Shown here one piece after another: positions 1 to 10,213 of a stretch of 64,000 nucleotides of DNA (position 1 is its first letter; each line of letters starts with the position of its first letter). The DNA is from Oscillibacter sp. (GTDB taxonomy: Bacteria; Bacillota; Clostridia; Oscillospirales; Oscillospiraceae): the NCBI GenBank assembly GCA_022652815.1, contig JALCRR010000004.1, positions 27,926 through 91,925 of the forward strand, read 5' to 3'. The notes under the pieces were generated by a model, which was not told the DNA's origin, made no database searches, and saw nothing but the letters and a program-made list of their open reading frames with translations. Made by a program: the position numbers and the translations under genes.

Positions 1-12
1 TGCGGGCGCACT

Positions 13-29
13 CCGGCGAAATTCGCCGG
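13..29. repeat. Strong intergenic hairpin (CCGGCGAA-A-TTCGCCGG)
   Basis: Near-perfect inverted repeat, extendable by CAC/GTG flanks; no clear T-run. Confidence 0.4.
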
Positions 30-155
30 GGTGTGTCTAAAAATTCTTACGGATACAAAATATGATATGCACATTAGCAAATATTTAGCAGCAGGATCAG
101 CATTCGTAAAATCCGGCTGAAAAAATACATTTCACCGTGCGACGAGTTCAGCGCG

Positions 156-752
156 TCAGTTGAACTGGTTCATGGCTTTCTGGCAGTCGCCGTCGTTTTC
201 CACAATGCACTCTGCGGCGGAAATCGCCTGGTTAAAGGCGTCCACCAGCAGCTTCTTCTCGGATTGAGAAGGCTCTCCGATCACCCAGGAGATCATATCG
301 TGTTCCGGATCTGCGGGAGAGCCGGTGCCGATTTTCACCCGGGGAAAGACGTCGGTGCCCAGCTGGGCGATGATGCTCTTGATGCCGTTATGTCCGCCGG
401 CGCTGCCGGAAGGGCGCACGCGAATCTTACCCACGGGCAGGGAGACGTCGTCATAGATCACCAGGACGTGGCTGGCTGGAATCTTGTAAAACTGTGCGGC
501 ATCCCGAATGGCGTCGCCGGACAGATTCATAAAGGTCTGGGGCTTCATTAGAATGCAGCGGGTGCCCCCGAAATCAATTAGGTTAAAAGCGGACTTGAAG
601 CTGAGCTTGCTGAGCTTGACCTCTTTTTGCTCAGCCAACAGATCGGCTGTAATGAAGCCCATGTTGTGGCGAGTTTTGGCGTATTTGTCGCCGGGATTGC
701 CCAGCCCTGCAATGATCCACGTGGGTGCTAAAGACTTCTTGGAAAAAAACAT
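156..752 (-). CDS. pth: Peptidyl-tRNA hydrolase
   Basis: AGLGNPGDKYAKTRHNMGF motif; follows prs as in other Firmicutes. Confidence 0.95.
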   Translation of the reverse strand: MFFSKKSLAPTWIIAGLGNPGDKYAKTRHNMGFITADLLAEQKEVKLSKLSFKSAFNLIDFGGTRCILMKPQTFMNLSGDAIRDAAQFYKIPASHVLVIYDDVSLPVGKIRVRPSGSAGGHNGIKSIIAQLGTDVFPRVKIGTGSPADPEHDMISWVIGEPSQSEKKLLVDAFNQAISAAECIVENDGDCQKAMNQFN

Positions 753-850
753 AATTTCCCTCCGAAACTTGATTGCTGTGCGGCCAAACCAGGCGGGAAA
801 GTGAAACTTCCCCGCCTGGTTTGATACTTTTCATTTGTAAGGAAACATCC

Positions 851-886
851 GCCCTGCACGGAAGCGAAGGATGCGGAATTTGCTCC
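851..886. repeat. 36-bp direct repeat, copy 1
   Basis: gccctgcAcggaagcgaaggatgcggaatttgctcc; 35/36 identical to 975-1010. Confidence 0.85.
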
Positions 887-974
887 CGTGACCCCGGTTC
901 TCAGCTCGGGCAAAAGCCCAGCGAAAGCGGGTTTTGACCGAAGAGGAGGAGCAATGGAGCGAGAGAGCTTTCGC

Positions 975-1010
975 GCCCTGCGCGGAAGCGAAGGATGCGG
1001 AATTTGCTCC
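975..1010. repeat. 36-bp direct repeat, copy 2
   Basis: gccctgcGcggaagcgaaggatgcggaatttgctcc; ends 6 bp from the prs stop. Confidence 0.85.
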
Positions 1011-1016
1011 GACGAC

Positions 1017-1979
1017 TTAGCGGAACAGCTTGGAAATGGAAACTTCTTGATAAATGCGCTCGATGGCCTCGGCGAACATGGGAGCGACGGTCAGATACTT
1101 AATCTTATCGCACTGTGCAACGGCTTCAGAGGCGGGCACGGTGTCCAGCAGAGCAAGCTCGGTGATGCAGCTGTTGGAAATGCGCTCGATGGCGGGGCCG
1201 GAGAGCACACCGTGAGATGCGCAGGCGTGGACGGACTTGGCATGTCCAATATCGATCAGAGCCTGGGCCGCGTTGCACAGAGATCCGCCGGTGTCCACCA
1301 TGTCATCAAACAGGATGCAGTCCATGCCGGAAACATCACCGATGACGTTCATGACTTCGCAGGAGTTGGCCTTCTGACGGCGCTTGTCCACGATGGCCAG
1401 ATTCATATGCAGCTTCTGAGCGAAAGCACGGGCACGGGACACAGAGCCCACGTCCGGGGAGACGACCATCATGTTCTCGCACTCGGCGCCGAACTTCTTG
1501 GCGTAGTAATCCACAAAAATGGGGTTGCCGGCCAGATTGTCCACAGGAATGTCAAAGAAGCCCTGAATCTGGGAGGCGTGCAGGTCCATGGTCAGCACGC
1601 GGTCAGCGCCGGCGGTGGTCAGCATATTGGCAACCAGCTTGGCGGTGATGGGATCGCGGGCCTTGGCCTTGCGGTCCTGACGGGCATAGCCGTAATAGGG
1701 CATGACGGCGGTGATGCGGCCTGCGGAAGCGCGCTTCAGTGCATCGATCATAATCATCAGTTCCATCAAGTTGTTGTTAACGGGGCTGCAGGTGGACTGA
1801 ACCACGAAAACGTCGCTGCCGCGGACGGTCTCATACAGGGAGACAAAAATCTCGCCGTCAGAGAAAGTTCCGACCTCCGCCTCGCCCAGTTTGGTACCCA
1901 TCAGCTTGCAAATGTCCGCTGCAAGCTTCGGATTGGCATTGCCTGTGAAAATCTTGATGTCTTTTCCGTGAGAAATCAT
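1017..1979 (-). CDS. prs: Ribose-phosphate pyrophosphokinase
   Basis: PYYGYARQDRK and VVSPDVGSVSRARAFA motifs. Confidence 0.96.
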   Translation of the reverse strand: MISHGKDIKIFTGNANPKLAADICKLMGTKLGEAEVGTFSDGEIFVSLYETVRGSDVFVVQSTCSPVNNNLMELMIMIDALKRASAGRITAVMPYYGYARQDRKAKARDPITAKLVANMLTTAGADRVLTMDLHASQIQGFFDIPVDNLAGNPIFVDYYAKKFGAECENMMVVSPDVGSVSRARAFAQKLHMNLAIVDKRRQKANSCEVMNVIGDVSGMDCILFDDMVDTGGSLCNAAQALIDIGHAKSVHACASHGVLSGPAIERISNSCITELALLDTVPASEAVAQCDKIKYLTVAPMFAEAIERIYQEVSISKLFR

Positions 1980-2042
1980 TTCAAGTGCCCTCTTTCTTCT
2001 CCATTTTTATATTGTATTTGATTCTTTCTATATGAGCATGTG

Positions 2043-3170
2043 TTATTTTTTTCCGTTGAGCTGACGCTGAAAAGCGGCCCAGCCCTCCTTGATGGTTTCC
2101 CGTTCCCGGGCAATGGCCAGCGCATCATCCGGCACATCCTTTGTGATGGTGCTGCCGGCGGCGGTATAGGCGCCGGTGCCGATTTTCACCGGCGCGATCA
2201 AATTGGTGTTGCAGCCCAGGAACGCATGGTCCCCGATGGTGCAGCGGTGCTTTTTGAACCCGTCGTAGTTCGTGGTGACGGTTCCGCAGCCAAAGTTGAC
2301 GTGTTCGCCCACGTCGCTGTCGCCCACATAAGTGAGATGGGAAATCTTCGTACCGTTCCCGATGGTGGAATTCTTGACCTCCACAAAGTCACCGACCTTG
2401 ATCTCGTCCCCGATATGGGAGTTTGGCCGAACGTAGGCAAACGGCCCCACATTGGTGCGCTCACCCACCGTGCTCTCGTTGAGCTGGGAGGCGTTGACGC
2501 TTGTGCCGCTTCCGATGGTGCAGTCCCGAATCATGGTGTTGGGACCAATTTCGCAGTTTTCTCCGATCACCGTGTTTCCGCGCAAAATGGTTCCGGGCAG
2601 AACGTAGGTGCCCCGCCCAATGCACACCCGCGGGTCAATATACACGGCGTAGCGATCCAAAAAGGTGACGCCGCCCTCTGCCAGCCGGTCAGTAACATCC
2701 TCCCGACACAGCGGGCTTAAGTCCTGAATATCGCTGACGCTCTCCACACTGGCGTAGCCGGAAAGCGGCGCAGCGCCCCGGACGGAATGCACGTCCGCAT
2801 CTGCAAGACTGTCCTGCAGCGCGGCAGCGTCTGCAGTAAAGGCACAGTTTTCCTCCGCCTCCAAATCATCGCTGATCGGAACGACTGGACCGGGGATGAC
2901 GGCAACCGGGCCGTCCTCTTTCAAAAATGCCGCGAGATCCTGCTCGTCGGCAGAAACCGTCACATCATCATCCGGTGTGAAGCAGGCCCTGGCCGCAGCG
3001 GCGTCCTGCTCATCACAGACAACAAAAAACCGCCTCACGCCGTGGGCCTTCAGTTTTTCGCTCACCCAGGTCAGGATGGGACAAAAAAGAATGGTCTCCA
3101 GCATCAGCGGCTTGTCTGACTCCCCGGAGGAGTGTCCGGTCAAACACAAAATAACTCGCATCTGATCCAT
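2043..3170 (-). CDS. glmU: GlmU-like protein: left-handed beta-helix acetyltransferase domain with a divergent N-terminal domain
   Basis: LbH repeats, NFGCGTVTTNYDG and CNTNLIAPV motifs; canonical glmU-prs-pth locus; no LAAGxGTRM motif at N-terminus. Confidence 0.85.
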   Translation of the reverse strand: MDQMRVILCLTGHSSGESDKPLMLETILFCPILTWVSEKLKAHGVRRFFVVCDEQDAAAARACFTPDDDVTVSADEQDLAAFLKEDGPVAVIPGPVVPISDDLEAEENCAFTADAAALQDSLADADVHSVRGAAPLSGYASVESVSDIQDLSPLCREDVTDRLAEGGVTFLDRYAVYIDPRVCIGRGTYVLPGTILRGNTVIGENCEIGPNTMIRDCTIGSGTSVNASQLNESTVGERTNVGPFAYVRPNSHIGDEIKVGDFVEVKNSTIGNGTKISHLTYVGDSDVGEHVNFGCGTVTTNYDGFKKHRCTIGDHAFLGCNTNLIAPVKIGTGAYTAAGSTITKDVPDDALAIARERETIKEGWAAFQRQLNGKK

Positions 3171-3481
3171 CGGTATCCCCTCCTTTACGAATTGATAAAA
3201 TTATTATAGCAAAGTTCTACGAAAAATCCAGTGGCCCCGGGGAAATCATTCGGAGAAATTTGCACAGTCTTTTTGGCAATTTGACCGTTTTTTGTGGTCC
3301 CTTTGCAGATTTTACAGCGTTCCTCCCGATTTTTTTGGTAAAAATTCGTCGTTTTGCAGAATTTGCGTTCCTTTAGCGGGAATTTCTCCCCAAAATCAAG
3401 ATTTCTTTACATTTTACAGTTGAATTTGTGAGCGTAAAGGATTACAATAAAGGCCGTTCGCAAAAAAGGAGCGGGTTATTG

Positions 3482-3973
3482 ATGTTAAATGTTGTCCTGG
3501 TTGAACCGGAAATTCCACAAAACTGCGGCAACATTGCCAGAACCTGTGCGGCAACAGGCACGGCGCTGCATCTGATTCGCCCCCTGGGCTTCGACATTTC
3601 CGACCGGGCGGTGAAGCGTGCGGGACTGGACTACTGGCATTTGGTCAAGGTATTCGATTATGAGAACCTCTCGGACTTTTTTGCCCGGCATCCGGAGGCC
3701 AAGAGCAATCTCTGGCTGACCACTGCCAAGGCGCCCCATTCCTATGAAGAGGCGGCGTTCACAACGGACAGCTGGCTCTTTTTCGGAAAGGAGACCACGG
3801 GCCTTCCCAAAGCGTTCCGGGAGGAGTACCGGGACAGATGCATCCGCCTGCCCATGATCCCCGGTGCCCGGTGCTTGAACCTTTCCAACACAGTGGCCGT
3901 GTGTGTATACGAGGCTCTGCGTCAGACCGGATTTTCCGGCTTGAAGGATACCGGAACCATGGCGGAAAACTAA
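3482..3973 (+). CDS. trmL: tRNA (cytidine(34)-2'-O)-methyltransferase (SPOUT)
   Basis: LVEPEIPQNCGNIARTCAATG and MIPGARCLNLSNTVAVCVYE motifs; start chosen at RBS-preceded ATG. Confidence 0.92.
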   Translation: MLNVVLVEPEIPQNCGNIARTCAATGTALHLIRPLGFDISDRAVKRAGLDYWHLVKVFDYENLSDFFARHPEAKSNLWLTTAKAPHSYEEAAFTTDSWLFFGKETTGLPKAFREEYRDRCIRLPMIPGARCLNLSNTVAVCVYEALRQTGFSGLKDTGTMAEN

Positions 3974-4010
3974 AAAACTCAGGCTGAATTTATCCTGAAG
4001 GAGGCTTTTT

Positions 4011-5204
4011 ATGAATTACAACAAGAAAACGATTCTGGACGTGGATGTTCACGGCAAAAAGGTTCTGCTGCGCTGCGATTTCAACGTGCCGCAGGACAAG
4101 GAGACTGGAGAAATCACTTCGGACAAGCGTATTGTTGCCGCTCTGCCCACCATTAAATACCTGCTGGAAAACGGTGCAGCCGTCATCGCCTGCTCCCATC
4201 TAGGCAAGCCCAAGGGTGAGTGGAAGACCAAACTGAGCCTTGCACCCGTTGCAAAGCGCCTTTCCGAGCTTCTGGGCAAGGACGTGATCTTTGCAAAAGA
4301 CGTCATCGGCGAAGACGCTCAAGCCAAGGCCGCAGCCCTAAAGCCCGGTCAGATCCTGCTGCTGGAAAACACCCGCTTCCACATCGAGGAAGAAAAGAAC
4401 GACCCGGCTTTCGCAAAGAAGCTGGCCTCTCTGGGCGAGCTCTTTGTGTCCGACGCATTCGGCACGGTTCACCGTGCCCATGCCTCCACGGTTGGTGTGG
4501 TCGACTATTTGCCTGCCGTGTCCGGCTTCCTGGTTGCCAAGGAGCTGGAGATCATGGGCAAGGCCCTGGACGATCCCAAGCGCCCGTTTGTGGCGGTGCT
4601 GGGCGGCGCCAAGGTTTCCGACAAGATCAACGTCATCAACAACCTGCTCGAAAAGGCCGACACCGTCATTATCGGCGGCGGCATGGCCTATACGTTTGCA
4701 GCCGCACAGGGCGGCAAAATCGGTCAGTCCCTGCTGGAGGCGGACAAGGAGTCCTATGCGCTGGAGATGATCCAAAAGGCAAAGGACAAGGGCGTAACGC
4801 TCCTCCTGCCCACCGATACGCTGGCGGCAAAGGAATTTTCTGCCGATGCAACGCCCGTCACAGTGGATACGATGGCCATTCCCGACGATATGCAGGGCTT
4901 GGACATCGGACCCAAGACCACGGAGGCGTTTTGTGCCGCCGTCAAGGGCGCCGGCACCGTCGTGTGGAACGGCCCCATGGGCGTTTTCGAGTTTGATGCC
5001 TTCGCCGGCGGCACTCGTGCCATGGCCAAGGCTCTAGCCGAATCCGGCGCCATCACCATCGTGGGCGGCGGCGACAGCGCGGCGGCTGTGGAGCAGCTGG
5101 GCTTTGCCGACAAGATCACCCACATTTCCACCGGCGGCGGCGCAAGCCTTGAATTTCTGGAGGGCAAAGAATTGCCCGGTGTTGCCTGCCTGCAAGACAA
5201 GTAA
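4011..5204 (+). CDS. pgk: Phosphoglycerate kinase
   Basis: [32 protein letters not shown]. Confidence 0.98.
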   Translation: MNYNKKTILDVDVHGKKVLLRCDFNVPQDKETGEITSDKRIVAALPTIKYLLENGAAVIACSHLGKPKGEWKTKLSLAPVAKRLSELLGKDVIFAKDVIGEDAQAKAAALKPGQILLLENTRFHIEEEKNDPAFAKKLASLGELFVSDAFGTVHRAHASTVGVVDYLPAVSGFLVAKELEIMGKALDDPKRPFVAVLGGAKVSDKINVINNLLEKADTVIIGGGMAYTFAAAQGGKIGQSLLEADKESYALEMIQKAKDKGVTLLLPTDTLAAKEFSADATPVTVDTMAIPDDMQGLDIGPKTTEAFCAAVKGAGTVVWNGPMGVFEFDAFAGGTRAMAKALAESGAITIVGGGDSAAAVEQLGFADKITHISTGGGASLEFLEGKELPGVACLQDK

Positions 5205-5245
5205 AAGACTCACCCTAACAATTTCCCGTTTCCCCATCGTGATTT

Positions 5246-5319
5246 TCGGGTCTCACCGAGTTTCACCGCGGCAAAAGCGGCGAAATCAAATAAAATTATT
5301 TTTGACCGCGGCGTGTACG
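5246..5319 (-). ncRNA. Core of a structured intergenic element, copy B (pgk-tpiA spacer)
   Basis: Minus strand CGTACACGCC...ATTTCGCCGCTT...GTGAAACTCGGTGAGACCCGA aligns to 21133-21203 with two conserved, compensatorily changed stems. Confidence 0.5.
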
Positions 5320-5398
5320 TGGGCAAAAATACCGCTCGGCCAGCAAACGTGCGAGCCGTTTTAACGGCGAGTGCGATGCAGCAGGCCGCATCCTTTTT

Positions 5399-5420
5399 CA
5401 AAAAGTGCGGGCACTTTTTG
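5399..5420. terminator. Perfect palindromic hairpin, possible bidirectional terminator
   Basis: CAAAAAGTGC-GG-GCACTTTTTG. Confidence 0.55.
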
Positions 5421-5480
5421 AACGTTTCGACAATTTTTGATTGAAATTATAGATAGAATAAGAAGAGGAGAATCACTGTC

Positions 5481-6254
5481 ATGAACCGCAGATATCGTAA
5501 AACTGTTATTGCCGGCAACTGGAAGATGAATATGACTGCTTCCGAAACCAAGAAATTCGCCGAGGAAATGAAGAAGATCATGCCCCGCGCCAAGTGGTGC
5601 GACACACTGATCTGCGTTCCCTCCTGCAACATCGCAACGGCTGCAAAGGCCTTCAAGGATCTGCGCATTGCCGTGGGTGCCGAGAACGTGTACTACGAGG
5701 AGAAGGGCGCCTACACCGGCGAAGTCTCCGCCAATATGCTCAAGGATCTGGCTGTGAAGTATGTCATCTGCGGCCATAGTGAGCGCCGTCAGTATTTTGG
5801 CGAAACCGATCAGATCGTCAACAAGAAGGTCCACGCTGTGCTGGATGCCGGCATGAACCCCATCATCTGCGTGGGCGAGACGCTGGATCAGCGCGAGACC
5901 GGCATCACCGGTGACTGGATTGCGCTGCAGGTCAAGGGCGCTTTGTACGGCGTGAGCGCCGACAAGCTGCGCCGCTGCATCATCGCCTATGAGCCCATCT
6001 GGGCCATCGGCACCGGCAAGACCGCCACGGCGGAGCAGGCCGGCGAGGTCTGCGGCAATATCCGCGCCACCATCCGCTCTTTGTATGGTGCCCGGGTTGC
6101 CCGCTCTGTTACCATTCAGTACGGTGGCTCCATGAATCCGAAGAACGCTGCGGAATTGCTTGCCCAGCCCGATATTGACGGCGGCCTCATCGGCGGCGCC
6201 GCCTTGAAGCCCGAGCAGTTTGTTGACATCATCAATGCTGCCAATCAGGACTGA
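5481..6254 (+). CDS. tpiA: Triose-phosphate isomerase
   Basis: [41 protein letters not shown]. Confidence 0.98.
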   Translation: MNRRYRKTVIAGNWKMNMTASETKKFAEEMKKIMPRAKWCDTLICVPSCNIATAAKAFKDLRIAVGAENVYYEEKGAYTGEVSANMLKDLAVKYVICGHSERRQYFGETDQIVNKKVHAVLDAGMNPIICVGETLDQRETGITGDWIALQVKGALYGVSADKLRRCIIAYEPIWAIGTGKTATAEQAGEVCGNIRATIRSLYGARVARSVTIQYGGSMNPKNAAELLAQPDIDGGLIGGAALKPEQFVDIINAANQD

Positions 6255-6289
6255 AATGTCCTTGCGCGCGAAATGAGGAACATTCAATT

Positions 6290-7807
6290 ATGAATAAAAC
6301 GCCTACGATCCTGATCATTATGGACGGCTTCGGCCTCACCAATGAGAGAAAGGGCAACGCCATTGCCGCGGCCAATACGCCGCGGCTGGATAAGCTCTTT
6401 GCCGAATACGCCCATACCGAGCTGCAGGCCTCCGGCCTGGATGTCGGTCTGCCCGAAGGGCAGATGGGCAACAGCGAGGTCGGCCACACCAATATCGGCG
6501 GCGGCCGCGTCGTGTTTCAGGACCTGCCCCGCATCACCAATGCCGTTTCGGACGGGAGCTTTTTTGAAAATCCCGCCTATCTGCGCGCCATGCAATCCTG
6601 CAAGGAAAAGGGCACGGCCCTTCACTTGATGGGTCTGTTGTCTGACGGCGGCGTGCACTCCCACATCAATCATCTGTGGGCACTGCTGGAAATGGCAAAG
6701 AAACAGGGGCTTGAAAAAGTTTATATCCATGCCTTCCTGGATGGCCGGGACGTCTCCCCCACCTCCGGCGCGGACTATGTTGCCGCCGCCGTGGAAAAGT
6801 GCCGGGAGCTTGGCATCGGAAAAATTGCAACCGTCATGGGCCGCTATTACGCCATGGACCGCGACAAGCGCTGGGACCGGGTGGAGCAGGCGTACGACGC
6901 CATGGTTTACGGCGAGGGTGCGACCTTCAATCCCGTGCCCGTGGGCGCTGTCAAGGATTCCTATGACAAGGGAATCACCGATGAATTTGTGGAGCCGGTT
7001 GTCTGCGACACCGACGGCACGATTTCCGACAACGACAGTGTGATCTTTTTCAACTACCGTCCTGACCGGGCGCGGGAAATTACCCGCTCTCTGGTGGACC
7101 CCGATTTTGACGGGTTTACCCACCAGTTTTTCCCCCTCACCTTCGTGTGCAACACGGAATATGACGCCACCATGCCCAATGTGGAAGTGGCGTTCCCCCG
7201 TGTGCTGGTGAAAAACGGTCTGGGCGAGTACCTTTCCAAGATGGGTCTGACCCAGCTGCGGATTGCCGAGACGGAGAAATACGCCCATGTGACGTTCTTC
7301 TTCAACGGCGGCAGTGAGACGGTGTTTCCCGGCGAGGATCGGGTTCTGGTTCCTTCCCCCAAGGTTGCAACGTATGATCTGCAGCCGGAGATGAGCGCGG
7401 AGGAGGTCTGCACCAAGTGCGTGGAGCGGATTGAGTCCGGCGCCTACGACGTCATCATTCTCAACTTTGCCAACTGCGACATGGTGGGCCACACCGGCGT
7501 TTTTGACGCGGCGGTAAAGGCCGTGGAGACGGTGGACACCTGCGTGGGCAAGGTCATTGACGCCACGCTGAAAATGGGCGGCATCGCCATGGTGACTGCC
7601 GATCACGGCAACGCGGACACCATGCTCCAGCCCGACGGCAGCCCTATGACTGCCCACACCACCAATCCGGTTCCCTTTATTCTGGTGGGTGCCGGAACGG
7701 TTTTGCGCGACGGCGGCAGACTTGCCGACATTGCGCCGACCATTCTGGATGTGCTGGGTCTGGAAACGCCGGAGGAAATGACCGGCAAGACCCTAATCGT
7801 GAAGTAA
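6290..7807 (+). CDS. gpmI: 2,3-bisphosphoglycerate-independent phosphoglycerate mutase
   Basis: [41 protein letters not shown]. Confidence 0.98.
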   Translation: MNKTPTILIIMDGFGLTNERKGNAIAAANTPRLDKLFAEYAHTELQASGLDVGLPEGQMGNSEVGHTNIGGGRVVFQDLPRITNAVSDGSFFENPAYLRAMQSCKEKGTALHLMGLLSDGGVHSHINHLWALLEMAKKQGLEKVYIHAFLDGRDVSPTSGADYVAAAVEKCRELGIGKIATVMGRYYAMDRDKRWDRVEQAYDAMVYGEGATFNPVPVGAVKDSYDKGITDEFVEPVVCDTDGTISDNDSVIFFNYRPDRAREITRSLVDPDFDGFTHQFFPLTFVCNTEYDATMPNVEVAFPRVLVKNGLGEYLSKMGLTQLRIAETEKYAHVTFFFNGGSETVFPGEDRVLVPSPKVATYDLQPEMSAEEVCTKCVERIESGAYDVIILNFANCDMVGHTGVFDAAVKAVETVDTCVGKVIDATLKMGGIAMVTADHGNADTMLQPDGSPMTAHTTNPVPFILVGAGTVLRDGGRLADIAPTILDVLGLETPEEMTGKTLIVK

Positions 7808-7818
7808 GAAAAGCACCA

Positions 7819-7853
7819 AAAAGATCCGTTTCCGAAAGGAAACGGATCTTTTC
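7819..7853 (+). terminator. Rho-independent terminator after gpmI
   Basis: aaaagatccgtttccgaaaggaaacggatctttt. Confidence 0.85.
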
Positions 7854-7914
7854 TCATTATTCGGTATAACTTCCTGCCTTTTTGCCCATACTGCTGGGAA
7901 AAGGAGGGATTTTT

Positions 7915-8610
7915 ATGACCCAAAAACCAAAAAGACTGCTGCGCGGCACGGGACGCTACGTGCTTGCAGCTGTGGGATGTCTCGCGGTGGTGGTGGCGGG
8001 AACGTGGTTCCTGCTCAATCGCAGCGATACCGGTGCGCAGACGGAAGCCACCCAGAGCGTGGAGGCGTCCGCCCCAGTCTCGGTGCCTGAAAAGGCGCCG
8101 GAGGAAAAGACCGTCCCCACTGCCAAGAAGGTGGAGATGCCGGAAATCCCGGTGGAGACCGTGGAGACGGTTGACCCCACGCCGGTGGAGGCCGAGGCAC
8201 CCAGCCTAACGGTTTCCCCACTGAGCGGAGATGTGGTGGCGGCCTTCAGCGTGGATCAGCTTCAGTACAGCGCCACGCTGGATGACTGGCGCACCCATGA
8301 CGGCATTGACATCGCCGCCGCACAGGGGACAAAGGTACTGGCCGCCAGCGCAGGCACGGTGCTCTCCGTCACGGACGATGAACTGATGGGCACTACCGTG
8401 GTGCTTTCCCACAATGACGGCTATCAGACCACGTACGCCAATTTGCAGGCGCAGCCCGGGGTGAAGAAGGGCGACAAGGTCTCTGCCGGGCAGACCATCG
8501 GCACCGTAGGCACCACTTCACTGGCCGAGAGCGCCGAGGGTCCCCACCTGCACTTCTCCGTCACCAAGGACGGCGACGCGGTGGACCCCCAGAAATATCT
8601 GAAGAGCTGA
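7915..8610 (+). CDS. Membrane-anchored M23/LytM peptidase, SpoIIQ-like
   Basis: N-terminal TM segment; HDGIDIAAAQGT and HLHF motifs. Confidence 0.85.
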   Translation: MTQKPKRLLRGTGRYVLAAVGCLAVVVAGTWFLLNRSDTGAQTEATQSVEASAPVSVPEKAPEEKTVPTAKKVEMPEIPVETVETVDPTPVEAEAPSLTVSPLSGDVVAAFSVDQLQYSATLDDWRTHDGIDIAAAQGTKVLAASAGTVLSVTDDELMGTTVVLSHNDGYQTTYANLQAQPGVKKGDKVSAGQTIGTVGTTSLAESAEGPHLHFSVTKDGDAVDPQKYLKS

Positions 8611-8660
8611 CATCTTACAGTAAAAACAAACTCCTCTCATCATATGATTTCCCTGCAATG

Positions 8661-8701
8661 CAAAAGGACACAGCCGGCGGTATGCCGGCTGTGTCCTTTT
8701 G
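8661..8701 (+). terminator. Rho-independent terminator
   Basis: caaaaggacacagccggc-ggtat-gccggctgtgtccttttg. Confidence 0.85.
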
Positions 8702-8719
8702 TTCAATATTTGTAAACTT

Positions 8720-10117
8720 TTAATTCTTCTCCAGCGGAGAAATTCTCTGGCGGTAAATCCGCCGGAAAAACAGCGTGCTGACGCAGACCGAGGCAACTTC
8801 CGCAATGGGGAAAGCCAGCCACACCAGCTCCAGCTGCTCGGTTAGGCTCAGCAGGTATGCCGCCGGTAGCAGCACGATCAGCTGACGAGTGACGGAGACG
8901 AACATGCTGTATACTCCATTGCCCAGTGCTTGGAACATGGAGCCGCACACGATGCAGAACGCGGCGGGAATAAAGCTGATGGAAATAATCCGCAGAGCAG
9001 GTCTGCCGATTTCCAGCATGGCGGCAGAAGCATCAAAGAATCGAAGCAGCGTTCCGGGAACGAGCTGGAAGGCAAGAACGCCCACTCCCATGATGCACAT
9101 GGCCAGAAGCACGCCGAACTTCATGGCTTTCATAATGCGCTCTTTGTTTCGGGCGCCGTAGTTGTAGGCCATGACGGGAACCAGACCGTTGTTCAGTCCG
9201 AACACCGGCATAAAGATGAAGCTCTGCAGCTTGAAGTACACGCCAAACACGGCGGTTGCCGTGGTGGAAAATGTGATGAGAATGCGGTTGACGCCGTATA
9301 CCATCACGGAGCCGATGGACTGCATGATGATGGTGGGCAGACCCACCGCATAGATTGCCTTGATGATCTCTCCCTGGGGGCGGAAACCGCGGAAGTGCAG
9401 GGGCACCTCCGGGTTCTTTTTCCGGCAGAAGTAAAACGCCAGAAGGGTGCCGCAGATTTGTCCTGCCACCGTGGCAATGGCCGCACCGGCCACGCCCAGC
9501 TTGGGAAAACCCAAAAGACCAAAAATCAGCAGCGGATCAAAAATCAGATTGATGATGGCGCCCAGCGACTGGGTAATCATGGTGTAAATGGTTCGGCCTG
9601 TGGACTGAAGCAGCCGCTCGAATGTGATGCCCAAAAACAGTCCCGGCGAGATGCAGCAGCAAATGGTCAGATACTGCACGCCGTAATCCACAATCTCGGC
9701 TACGTCGGTCTGGGAGCGGTAAAAGGTTCCCACCACGGTAAACCCAATGATGATGAAGACAAGACAGCTCAGCACGGCCAGAAACACGCCGTTGACGGCG
9801 GTATCCCGTGCCCGCTTGAAGTTTTTCTCTCCAAGAGAGCGGGATAAAAGCGCGTTGATGCCCACACCTGTTCCGGCTGCCACGGCGATCATCAGGTTTT
9901 GCATGGGGAAGGCCAGAGACACGGCAGTCAGCGCATTCTCCGAAATGCGGGAGACGAAAACGCTGTCCACCACGTTGTAAAGCGCCTGCACCATCATGGA
10001 AATCATCATAGGCAAGGCCATGTTTATAATCAGCTTGTTGACGGGCATATAGCCCATTTTATTTTCCTGCGGCACATCGGCCGTCTGGGGAGTATTCTTC
10101 TGTGGATGTTTCTTCAT
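8720..10117 (-). CDS. MATE family efflux transporter
   Basis: 12-TM MATE sequence; start MKKHPQ preferred because the longer ORF overlaps the prfB terminator. Confidence 0.92.
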   Translation of the reverse strand: MKKHPQKNTPQTADVPQENKMGYMPVNKLIINMALPMMISMMVQALYNVVDSVFVSRISENALTAVSLAFPMQNLMIAVAAGTGVGINALLSRSLGEKNFKRARDTAVNGVFLAVLSCLVFIIIGFTVVGTFYRSQTDVAEIVDYGVQYLTICCCISPGLFLGITFERLLQSTGRTIYTMITQSLGAIINLIFDPLLIFGLLGFPKLGVAGAAIATVAGQICGTLLAFYFCRKKNPEVPLHFRGFRPQGEIIKAIYAVGLPTIIMQSIGSVMVYGVNRILITFSTTATAVFGVYFKLQSFIFMPVFGLNNGLVPVMAYNYGARNKERIMKAMKFGVLLAMCIMGVGVLAFQLVPGTLLRFFDASAAMLEIGRPALRIISISFIPAAFCIVCGSMFQALGNGVYSMFVSVTRQLIVLLPAAYLLSLTEQLELVWLAFPIAEVASVCVSTLFFRRIYRQRISPLEKN

Positions 10118-10164
10118 TAACGCGCAATTCCTCCAAAATCGAATAATCGTTTTCTCCGCATGAT

Positions 10165-10195
10165 AAAGGACGTGCCCGTGCGGCACGTCCTTTTC
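10165..10195 (-). terminator. Terminator of prfB
   Basis: Hairpin ggacgtgcc/ggcacgtcc with T-rich flank on minus strand. Confidence 0.7.
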
Positions 10196-10213
10196 AAGAC
10201 ATTTGGTCGTCAG

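Noticed and set aside
888-2021. Long plus-strand ORF over prs
   Set aside because: Antisense shadow of a clear prs gene in GC-rich DNA; His/Gly/Val-rich nonsense composition.
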